From Shinella curvata (lineage in GTDB: Bacteria; Pseudomonadota; Alphaproteobacteria; Rhizobiales; Rhizobiaceae), in NCBI RefSeq assembly GCF_022899935.1, contig NZ_JALJCJ010000001.1, forward strand, positions 332,053 through 396,052: a DNA stretch of 64,000 nucleotides, in the 5' to 3' direction. The translations under genes and the position numbers were made by a program. Below are positions 58,232-64,000 of this stretch, in pieces. The stretch's first letter is position 1, and every line of letters begins with the position of its first letter. The notes under the pieces are model-generated. The model did not search any database. It saw only the letters and a list, made by a program, of their open reading frames with translations, and was not told the DNA's origin.

Positions 58232-58498
58232 GTGATGGCCGGCCTTCTCGACCAGCTCGTCTCCGGTGTCGTTGATGCAGCCCTCAAAGAGGTGCTGAAG
58301 AAGACCGGCGTGCGCAAGACCACGACCACCAAGCGCACGCGCCGCAAGGCGACGACGCGCAAGAAGGCTTCCGGCGGCATCCTCGGCGATATCCTCGAGG
58401 CTGCGCTGAAGCCGACGAAAAAGCCGGCGAAGCGCCCACGCAAACAGACGAGCCGCCGGCGCACGGCGGCCAGTCGTTCGGCCCAGCGTAACCGCTGA
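58232..58498 (+). CDS. Lys/Arg-rich small protein between bolA and grxD
   Basis: An 88-residue very basic protein with no recognised family. A short hydrophobic N-terminal helix (AGLLDQLVSGVVDAALKEVL) is followed by basic low-complexity blocks (TTTTKRTRRKATTRKKASGG, and KKPAKRPRKQTSRRR) with GILGDILEAALKP between them. This resembles nucleic-acid or cation-binding tails. It starts three bases after the bolA stop; GTG 58232 has GGAG six bases upstream, with ATG 58235 next to it. Confidence 0.7.
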   Translation: MMAGLLDQLVSGVVDAALKEVLKKTGVRKTTTTKRTRRKATTRKKASGGILGDILEAALKPTKKPAKRPRKQTSRRRTAASRSAQRNR

Positions 58499-58516
58499 TC
58501 CAGCCAAGGTCCCGCC

Positions 58517-59053
58517 ATGCGTCTCGTCGTTCTCTCGCTTGGCCTGTCCCTCCTCGCCCTGCCCGCGGCAGCGCAGGACGTCGAGTGCCATTCCAGCGAC
58601 AGCTATCGCGTTGCCGTAAAACTCTATGACGAAGAACCGGGCGCGCAGATCGCCGTCACGGCTCTTGAGCCGGATGCTGCGTCAACCTGCCGGTTCGATG
58701 CGAACGAGGCCGACGACGTGATCGGCGAACCTGGCGATCCCTTGTGGTTCTACGCGCTGGAAGGCAACATACTGGTGTTGAGCCGCTCGACAGGCCCGCA
58801 GGGCGATGTCGTCGTGCACGACCTGGACGAAGGCACAGTGCTGCTCGATGCGCCGTCCGATGCCTTCGAGGTTCAGAGCGGCAAGCTCACCTTCTGGGAA
58901 CGCACGGTCGAGGGTACGCCCGACACCTGCCCCGGCTTCGCGGAGTTTCAGGCAAACGGTTTCGGCACGGTCATCACGGTCGAAAAGACGCTGGATTTCG
59001 CCGACGGCAACGTGACGGCGACCGGCGCGAGCCGCTGCGACGGCACGCAATAG
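58517..59053 (+). CDS. Secreted protein of unknown function
   Basis: A 178-residue exported protein with signal peptide MRLVVLSLGLSLLALPAAAQ and a mature acidic beta-rich domain containing four cysteines (DVECHSSD, STCRFDA, PDTCPGF, SRCDGTQ) likely joined as disulfides. No family recognised. It follows the basic protein by 18 bases and may share its transcript; grxD has its own leader further on. Confidence 0.82.
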   Translation: MRLVVLSLGLSLLALPAAAQDVECHSSDSYRVAVKLYDEEPGAQIAVTALEPDAASTCRFDANEADDVIGEPGDPLWFYALEGNILVLSRSTGPQGDVVVHDLDEGTVLLDAPSDAFEVQSGKLTFWERTVEGTPDTCPGFAEFQANGFGTVITVEKTLDFADGNVTATGASRCDGTQ

Positions 59054-59131
59054 GCGCGGCAACGGCGCAACACCCAGGATTTGCTAAGGCAACCCCCCGT
59101 ATTTTTTCCTGAGGGACTTCTGGCATTTGTC

Positions 59132-59158
59132 ACCCGAGGTTGTTATCTAGGGCGCATG
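59132..59158 (+). promoter_or_regulatory. Repeated GTTATC-AGGGCGCATG element, copy 2, upstream of grxD
   Basis: Matches the block at 53458-53484 at 23 of 27 positions. TTATCT (59143-59148) has CTGGCA 17 bases upstream (59120-59125), a weak sigma-70 promoter. The terminal ATG opens a seven-codon frame (MVHRIGP) ending before the grxD start, which could be a leader peptide or chance. Confidence 0.4.
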
Positions 59159-59204
59159 GTTCATCGCATCGGCCCTTGAAGCCGATTTGCTAGGGAATAC
59201 GACT

Positions 59205-59540
59205 ATGAGCGGCATCCAAGATTTCATCGCCAACGAAGTGAAGACCAACGACGTCGTCCTGTTCCTCAAGGGCACGCCGGAATTTCCGCAGTGTGGCTTC
59301 TCCGGTCAGGTCGTGCAGATCCTCGATTACGTGGGCGTGGACTACAAGGGCATCAACGTGCTCGCCGATGCCGACATCCGCCAGGGCATCAAGGACTATT
59401 CCAACTGGCCGACCATCCCGCAGCTTTACGTGAAGGGTGAATTCATCGGCGGTTGCGACATCGTGCGTGAAATGTTCCAGTCGGGCGAGCTGCAGTCTCA
59501 CCTTCAGGAACAGGGTATTTCGATCAAGGGCGCTGCCTGA
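59205..59540 (+). CDS. grxD: Monothiol CGFS glutaredoxin (Grx4/GrxD)
   Basis: A 111-residue monothiol glutaredoxin that carries [2Fe-2S] clusters, usually with BolA. The active site is [11 protein letters not shown] (Cys30) with the typical [20 protein letters not shown] glutathione-binding part. It belongs to the same Fe-S theme as the suf operon. ATG 59205 was taken; a hairpin terminator follows. Confidence 0.96.
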   Translation: MSGIQDFIANEVKTNDVVLFLKGTPEFPQCGFSGQVVQILDYVGVDYKGINVLADADIRQGIKDYSNWPTIPQLYVKGEFIGGCDIVREMFQSGELQSHLQEQGISIKGAA

Positions 59541-59573
59541 CGCTTCACGGTCTTCCGACCGGCAAGCTTTTCA

Positions 59574-59599
59574 AAGGCGCCGCATCCCAGCGGCGCCTT
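59574..59599 (+). terminator. Hairpin after grxD
   Basis: Stem AAGGCGCCGC (59574-59583) with GCGGCGCCTT (59590-59599), loop ATCCCA. Only a weak T tract (ATCTCATTT) follows, so it may be an inefficient terminator. Confidence 0.7.
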
Positions 59600-59623
59600 A
59601 TCTCATTTATGGAATGAATTGAT

Positions 59624-60871
59624 ATGTCTGGACTTTCCCCTGAATCGGCCCAGCGCCTCAAAGGCATGGGCAAGATAGAATTCATCGCGCTCATGGCGTT
59701 CCTCATGGCGCTCAATGCGCTAGCCATCGACATCATGCTACCCGGTCTCCAGGAAATCGGCGCCAGCCTTGGCGTCGAAAACGAGAACCACCGGCAATAT
59801 GTCATCTCGGCCTATCTGATCGGCTTCGCCTTCGCGCAGTTGCTTTACGGCCCGATCTCCGACCGCTTCGGCCGTCGTATGCCGATGTTCGTCGGGCTGG
59901 GTATCTATGTCGTCTCGTCGATCGCGGCGATCTTCGTGCCGAGCTTTGCCGCGCTGCTCGCCGTGCGTTTCATCCAGGGCATCGGTTCGGCGGCGATGCG
60001 CGTCATCACCGTCTCGATCGTCCGCGACATATTTGGCGGGCGCGCGATGGCGGAGGTCATGTCGCTGATCATGATGGTCTTCATGGTCATCCCCGTCATG
60101 GCGCCGGGCATCGGCCAGGTTGTCATGCTGTTCGGCAACTGGCACCTGATCTTCGCCTTCATGGCGGTCGTGGCACTCGCCGTCTGGGCCTGGATGTATG
60201 TCCGCCTGCCGGAAACGCTGCATGAAGACGACGTTCGCCCCTTTACGGTGCGTTCGGTCCTCGGCGGCTTCCGCATCGTTCTGACTGACCGTGTGGCGCT
60301 CTGTTACACACTGGCGAGCACCTTCATCTTCGGGGCGCTCTTCGGTTTCATCAACTCAGCGCAGCAGATCTACGTCGGCATCTACGGCCTTGGCGTCTGG
60401 TTCCCGGTCGCGTTTGCCGCCGTCGCCGCCTTCATGGCGCTGTCGTCGTTCGTCAATGCCCGCCTCGTCGGCCGGTTCGGCATGCGCAAGCTGTCGCACG
60501 GCGCCCTGATGGGCTTCCTGACGGTCAACACGCTGTGGCTCGTTCTGACGCTGATCTGGCCGGGACATGTGCCCTTCCCGATCTTCATCGTGCTGTTTGC
60601 GCTATCGATGTTCCAGTTCGGCTGGATCGGCTCGAACTTCAACTCGCTCGCCATGGAACCGCTCGGCCACGTCGCCGGCACCGCCTCCTCGGTGCTCGGT
60701 TTCATGGGCACGGCGGGCGGTACGATCATCGGCGCGATCATTGGGCAGTCGTTCAACGGCACGGCGCTGCCGCTGGTCACGGGCTTCTTCACGCTCTCGA
60801 TCATCGGCCTGATCTTCGTTTTGATTGCCGAGCGCGGAAAGTTGTTCCAGGCGCATAACAAGCCGGTTTGA
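59624..60871 (+). CDS. Bcr/CflA-type MFS drug exporter
   Basis: A 415-residue major-facilitator protein with 12 membrane segments. The N-terminal region has MLPGLQEIGASLGVENENHR and the A-loop signature YGPISDRFGRR between helices 2 and 3, typical of the DHA1 Bcr/CflA drug:proton antiporters. The substrate is unknown. It follows the grxD hairpin by 24 bases. Confidence 0.92.
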   Translation: MSGLSPESAQRLKGMGKIEFIALMAFLMALNALAIDIMLPGLQEIGASLGVENENHRQYVISAYLIGFAFAQLLYGPISDRFGRRMPMFVGLGIYVVSSIAAIFVPSFAALLAVRFIQGIGSAAMRVITVSIVRDIFGGRAMAEVMSLIMMVFMVIPVMAPGIGQVVMLFGNWHLIFAFMAVVALAVWAWMYVRLPETLHEDDVRPFTVRSVLGGFRIVLTDRVALCYTLASTFIFGALFGFINSAQQIYVGIYGLGVWFPVAFAAVAAFMALSSFVNARLVGRFGMRKLSHGALMGFLTVNTLWLVLTLIWPGHVPFPIFIVLFALSMFQFGWIGSNFNSLAMEPLGHVAGTASSVLGFMGTAGGTIIGAIIGQSFNGTALPLVTGFFTLSIIGLIFVLIAERGKLFQAHNKPV

Positions 60872-60886
60872 GACAGGCGACCAACT

Positions 60887-60982
60887 CTCCGTCATCCTCG
60901 GGCTCGCCCCGAGGATCCACATCTCACGGCACGTGTTGAGTTTGTGACATGGATCCTCGGGGCGAGCCCGAGGATGACGGAG
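60887..60982. repeat. 96-bp perfect inverted repeat (rhizobial intergenic palindrome)
   Basis: Left arm 60887-60919 and right arm 60950-60982 are perfect 33-base inverted copies around a 30-base loop. Each arm also contains its own palindrome CTCGGGCTCGCCCCGAG. This resembles the rhizobial RIME-type intergenic repeat elements. No coding potential was seen. It sits between the exporter and the inositol monophosphatase gene, close to a further terminator. Confidence 0.85.
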
Positions 60983-60999
60983 GAGAGGTTCGTAGACAA

Positions 61000-61034
61000 A
61001 AAAGGCCCGGTTGCCATTGGCAGCCGGGCCTTTT
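61000..61034. terminator. Terminator of the ttcA-inositol monophosphatase operon
   Basis: Stem AAAAGGCCCGG (61000-61010) with CCGGGCCTTTT (61024-61034) and inner TTGCC/GGCAG pairs. On the minus strand TTTTTT follows, so it ends the monophosphatase transcript; TTTT on the plus strand allows bidirectional use. Confidence 0.85.
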
Positions 61035-61052
61035 CCGTTGAAGAGCGTCCAT

Positions 61053-61871
61053 TTAGTCAACAAACACTTCGCGGCGCAGCAGTTCCCAAGTGTCTTTGTC
61101 CGGTGCGACCAACAGGCCGCCTTCCGTGTGGTGCGGCTTGTAGGCCGAGCCATCGAAACGGGCGGCGTAGGCGCCGGCTTCCTGGGCGATCAGCGTGCCG
61201 GCCAGGTGATCCCAGGGCATCAGCTTGTTGTACATGAGGTAATGCAGGTGGCCGCCGGCGAAGGTGCGGTATTCGTGCGCGGCGCAGCGATAGTTCGAGA
61301 CGAAGGCCACCTTGGCGAGGTTCGACAGGATGCGCGCGCGGCGGTCGCGATCAAGGAAGCTGGTGGAAGCCATGCCGGTCAGGTCTTCTAGTGCGGCACC
61401 GCCGCGTGCCTTCAGCTTGACGGCCGGGCGGTGATCGCCGGTCTGCCAGGTGCCGCTGCCCTTTTCAGCCATGACGAAATCGTCGCCCATCGGATCGTAG
61501 ATGATGCCGCCAACGGTTTCGCCACCGGAGACGATCGCCGCCATGACGCCGAAGAGCGGCACGCCGGACGCGAAATTGAACGTGCCATCGATCGGATCGA
61601 CGACGATGGCCGTTTCGGCATCGCCGAGCTTCGAAAGCAGCGCCGGATCAGCCGCAACCGATTCCTCGCCGACGAACAGCACGCCCGGAAACTGCGCGGC
61701 AACCTCGCGCTTAATGAAGCGTTCCGCCGCTTCGTCCGCGACCGTCACGAGGTCGTTCGCGTCGGCCTTGGTGTGAACGTCGCCTTTGGCGAGCGCACGA
61801 AAGCGTGGGCGGATTTCCGCTTCGGCGGCCTGTGCAAGCACAAGCGCCAGGGCATTGATGTCAATCGTCAT
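61053..61871 (-). CDS. Inositol monophosphatase-family phosphatase (possibly HisN)
   Basis: A 272-residue IMPase-family enzyme. Metal-binding motifs are FVGEESVA and [14 protein letters not shown], with [17 protein letters not shown] near the C-terminus. Members of this group in alphaproteobacteria act as histidinol-phosphate phosphatase or on other sugar phosphates; specificity cannot be decided here. It overlaps the 3' end of ttcA by 11 bases. Confidence 0.92.
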   Translation of the reverse strand: MTIDINALALVLAQAAEAEIRPRFRALAKGDVHTKADANDLVTVADEAAERFIKREVAAQFPGVLFVGEESVAADPALLSKLGDAETAIVVDPIDGTFNFASGVPLFGVMAAIVSGGETVGGIIYDPMGDDFVMAEKGSGTWQTGDHRPAVKLKARGGAALEDLTGMASTSFLDRDRRARILSNLAKVAFVSNYRCAAHEYRTFAGGHLHYLMYNKLMPWDHLAGTLIAQEAGAYAARFDGSAYKPHHTEGGLLVAPDKDTWELLRREVFVD

Positions 61872-62727
61872 TGCTTTTTACCGTTTCGAGGGAGGAGAAA
61901 TCGAAAAGCTTGGGGTCGAGAAGATGGGACGGATTGGTATGGCCAAGCGCGCGCAGCATGGCATCCTTGCGGCCGGGCATGCGCGTTTCGATATCGGCCA
62001 GCATCGCCTTCATCGCATTGCGCTGGAGACCGTCCTGCGAGCCGCAGAGGTCGCAGGGGATGATCGGGAACTGCATGGCTGTTGCGAACTTCGCCAGATC
62101 GTCCTCCGCCGCATAGGCGAGCGGCCGCAGTACCATCAGGTCGCCTTCGTCGTTCAAGAGCTTCGGCGGCATGGCGGCCAGCCGCCCGCCATGGAAGAAG
62201 TTCATGAAGAAGGTTTCGAGAATGTCCTCCCGGTGGTGGCCGAGCACCAGCGCATCACAGCCCTCCTCCCGGGCGATGCGATAGAGATTGCCGCGCCTGA
62301 GCCGCGAGCAGAGCGAACAATAGGTCGCCCCCGCCTGCACCTTCTCCTTCACGATGGAATAGGTGTCGCGGTATTCGATGCGGTGTTTGACGCCGATCGA
62401 TTTCAGATATTCGGGCAGGATATGTTTTGGAAAATTCGGCTGGCCCTGGTCGAGATTGCAGGCGATCAGTTCGACCGGCAGCACACCGCGCCATTGCAGG
62501 TCCATCAGAAGCGCAAGCAGGCCGTAGCTGTCCTTGCCGCCGGAGACACCGACGAGCCAGCGCTTCTGGCCCTTCAGCATGGAAAAATCGTCCATCGCCT
62601 GCCGCACCTGCCGAAGCAGGCGCTTGCGCAGCTTGTTGAACGACACACTCGAAGGCGCATCCGCAAAGAGCGGATGGCGGCCATCGTCCGATGTGTCGTC
62701 GTCGGTTTCAGCGAATGCCAAGGTCAT
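61861..62727 (-). CDS. ttcA: tRNA 2-thiocytidine synthetase TtcA
   Basis: Fe-S enzyme that thiolates cytidine 32 of certain tRNAs. The 288-residue protein has the ATP PP-loop SGGKDS at 62-67 and the cysteine pairs CSLC (Cys137, Cys140) and CDLC (Cys225, Cys228) that hold the [4Fe-4S] cluster. Sulfur is drawn from a cysteine desulfurase such as those of the suf region. ATG 62727 was taken. It lies 31 bases after glsA. Confidence 0.96.
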   Translation of the reverse strand: MTLAFAETDDDTSDDGRHPLFADAPSSVSFNKLRKRLLRQVRQAMDDFSMLKGQKRWLVGVSGGKDSYGLLALLMDLQWRGVLPVELIACNLDQGQPNFPKHILPEYLKSIGVKHRIEYRDTYSIVKEKVQAGATYCSLCSRLRRGNLYRIAREEGCDALVLGHHREDILETFFMNFFHGGRLAAMPPKLLNDEGDLMVLRPLAYAAEDDLAKFATAMQFPIIPCDLCGSQDGLQRNAMKAMLADIETRMPGRKDAMLRALGHTNPSHLLDPKLFDFSSLETVKSNDD

Positions 62728-62758
62728 GGGCCTGCAATGCCCCGAACCGGCGGCACAA

Positions 62759-63685
62759 TCAAGCCCCGAAGACCGACCAGCCAGTGCGCGCCGCCAGCAT
62801 TTCGAGCGCCAGCGAGCCGATGAGCGAGTTGCCGTTGTCGTTGAGGCCGGGCGACCAAACGGCAACGGACGCCTTTCCGGGCGCTACGGCCAGAATCCCG
62901 CCGCCGACGCCGCTTTTTCCGGGCAGGCCGACACGATAGGCGAAATCGCCGGAACCGTCATAATGGCCGCAGGTCAGCATCAATGCGTTGATACGTCGCG
63001 CCCGAAGATGCGAGACGACGCGGTGGCCGGTCAGCGGGTTGGTGCCGCTATTGGCAAGGAACAGGCCCGCCTTGGCGAGCTGCCGGCAGCTCATGGCGAG
63101 TGCGCATTGATGGAAATAGACGCCGAGCACCAGTTCGGCCGCATGATCGAGTTTGCCGAAGGAGCGCATGAAATTGGCGAGCGCGAAATTGCGAAAACCC
63201 GTCGCCTGCTCGGAGCGCGCCACGGCCTGGTCGATGATGATGTCGTCTTCGTCCGCCAGATAGCGCAGGAAGCGCACGACCTCGCCGATCGCCTCCTTCG
63301 GCGTGTGGCCGGCGAGCACGAGGTCGGTGATGGCGATGGCGCCGGCATTGATGAAAGGATTGCGCGGGATGCCGCCTTCCTGTTCCAGCTGGACGATGGA
63401 ATTGAAGGCCGATCCCGAGGGTTCGCGACCGACGCGCTTCCAGATCGATTCGCCATGTTTGCCGAGTGCCAGCGTCAGCGTGAAGACCTTGGAAATGCTC
63501 TGGATGGAGAACGCTTCTTCCGCATCGCCGACGAGATGCACGTCGCCGTCGACCGTCACCACGGCCATGCCGAATTTTTCCGGATCCACATGGGCGAGCT
63601 GGGGAATGTAGTTCGCCACCTTGCCCTCGCCGCGCCGTGGCAACAGCGTGGCGTGGATATCTTCGATGATGCCCTGCAGATCCAT
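62759..63685 (-). CDS. glsA: Glutaminase
   Basis: Hydrolyses glutamine to glutamate and ammonia. The 308-residue beta-lactamase-like protein has the catalytic serine motif [38 protein letters not shown] and [20 protein letters not shown]. It starts 75 bases after rpsD and is preceded by the rpsD terminator, so it probably has its own promoter; ttcA and the phosphatase follow. Confidence 0.96.
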   Translation of the reverse strand: MDLQGIIEDIHATLLPRRGEGKVANYIPQLAHVDPEKFGMAVVTVDGDVHLVGDAEEAFSIQSISKVFTLTLALGKHGESIWKRVGREPSGSAFNSIVQLEQEGGIPRNPFINAGAIAITDLVLAGHTPKEAIGEVVRFLRYLADEDDIIIDQAVARSEQATGFRNFALANFMRSFGKLDHAAELVLGVYFHQCALAMSCRQLAKAGLFLANSGTNPLTGHRVVSHLRARRINALMLTCGHYDGSGDFAYRVGLPGKSGVGGGILAVAPGKASVAVWSPGLNDNGNSLIGSLALEMLAARTGWSVFGA

Positions 63686-63704
63686 TCGTCATTTTCCCCA
63701 AAGA

Positions 63705-63732
63705 AAAAGCCGCCAATTTCTTGGCGGCTTTT
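63705..63732 (-). terminator. Terminator of rpsD
   Basis: On the minus strand a perfect 12-bp stem, AAAAGCCGCCAA (63732-63721) with TTGGCGGCTTTT (63716-63705), with a GAAA loop and a following T. Confidence 0.92.
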
Positions 63733-63760
63733 CCAGATTGCGCAAGGTGTCGACCGCGAA

Positions 63761-64000
63761 TTAACGCGAGTAGAATTCGACGACCAGGTGCGGTTCCATG
63801 ACGACGGCGTAGGGCACGTCGGAGAGAACCGGGATGCGAACGAAGGTCGCAACCATCTTGTTGTGATCGACTTCGATGTAGTCCGGAACGTCGCGTTCAG
63901 CCAGCGAAACGGATTCGAGAACCGTGACGAGTTGCTTGGACTTTTCCTTGACTTCAATGACGTCGCCCGGCTTGCAACGGTAGGAACCGATGTTGACGCG
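63761..64000 (-). CDS. rpsD: 30S ribosomal protein S4, N-terminus beyond right edge
   Basis: Last 79 residues of ribosomal protein S4, which binds 16S rRNA and nucleates 30S assembly. Visible sequence includes [17 protein letters not shown] and the conserved C-terminus [18 protein letters not shown]. The start is outside the window. A perfect terminator follows its stop. Confidence 0.95.
   Translation of the reverse strand, partial: RVNIGSYRCKPGDVIEVKEKSKQLVTVLESVSLAERDVPDYIEVDHNKMVATFVRIPVLSDVPYAVVMEPHLVVEFYSR

Noticed and set aside
60887-60982. Inverted repeat as terminal repeats of an insertion sequence
   Set aside because: Only 30 bases lie between the arms, with no transposase frame and no target-site duplication visible.

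Overview
The window is a dense, GC-rich stretch of an alphaproteobacterial chromosome, best placed in the Rhizobiaceae (Rhizobium/Agrobacterium/Ensifer/Shinella-like; genus not resolved). The placement rests on the iscS-like/sufBCDSTA cluster, the ATP synthase zeta-subunit (DUF1476) gene, an Atp12-family chaperone, candidate Irr (ICE) and RirA (IRO) iron boxes, the purC-purS-purQ ... purL-bolA-grxD neighbourhood and a DUF2259 gene. I see no IS element, prophage, CRISPR array, tRNA or rRNA. The window is almost entirely host chromosome with housekeeping genes and small uncharacterised inserts.

Layout. 1-4.5 kb (minus strand): partial pccB, an exported protein, then atp12, a HAD phosphatase and a pseudouridine synthase joined by one-base TGATG overlaps, and a stand-alone Lrp-type ligand domain. 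4.7-9.8 kb (plus): a small unknown gene with terminator, then the glycine cleavage operon gcvT-gcvH-gcvP behind a tandem glycine riboswitch. 9.9-12.1 kb (minus): a single-domain response regulator and a soluble PAS histidine kinase. 12.3-19.5 kb (minus): the Fe-S assembly operon (cysteine desulfurase, sufB, a 53-residue membrane protein, sufC, sufD, sufS, sufT, sufA) under a promoter that carries an ICE-like palindrome.

19.7-34.8 kb: an alpha/beta hydrolase, a membrane diguanylate cyclase, anmK and tyrS (divergent), a 1142-residue AsmA-like protein, a one-cysteine Bcp peroxiredoxin, a DUF455 ferritin-like protein, an M23 endopeptidase, a DEAD-box helicase, a Nudix hydrolase and a TonB-dependent haem-type receptor behind an IRO box. 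34.9-40.6 kb (minus): a compact seven-gene operon of flavin reductase, MoxR ATPase, CoxE-like VWA protein, split XdhC (two genes), fused molybdopterin-binding/nucleotidyltransferase, and TfoX domain. It resembles a maturation module for molybdenum hydroxylases, but no hydroxylase subunit lies nearby.

40.7-50.9 kb: an orphan solute-binding protein and P1 peptidase, rpe, DUF2259 and a membrane protein, purB, a small secreted protein, DUF2189, an RBBP9-like hydrolase and a PAS-GGDEF-EAL protein. 50.9-59.6 kb: ATP synthase zeta subunit, then purC-purS-coiled-coil ORF-purQ, a lipoprotein, DUF1127 divergent from a MocR regulator, purL, bolA, two small unknown genes and the monothiol glutaredoxin grxD. 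59.6-64 kb: a Bcr/CflA-type exporter, a 96-bp inverted repeat, then rpsD (partial)-glsA-ttcA-inositol monophosphatase on the minus strand.

Two themes connect the genes. One is iron and Fe-S handling (suf operon, BolA, monothiol glutaredoxin, TonB receptor, TtcA), with candidate Irr and RirA sites. The other is one-carbon and purine metabolism (gcv, purC/S/Q/L, purB). The best candidates for new biology are the small intercalated genes (16475-16636, 52533-52790, 58232-58498), the gcv switch architecture and the orphan Mo-maturation operon.
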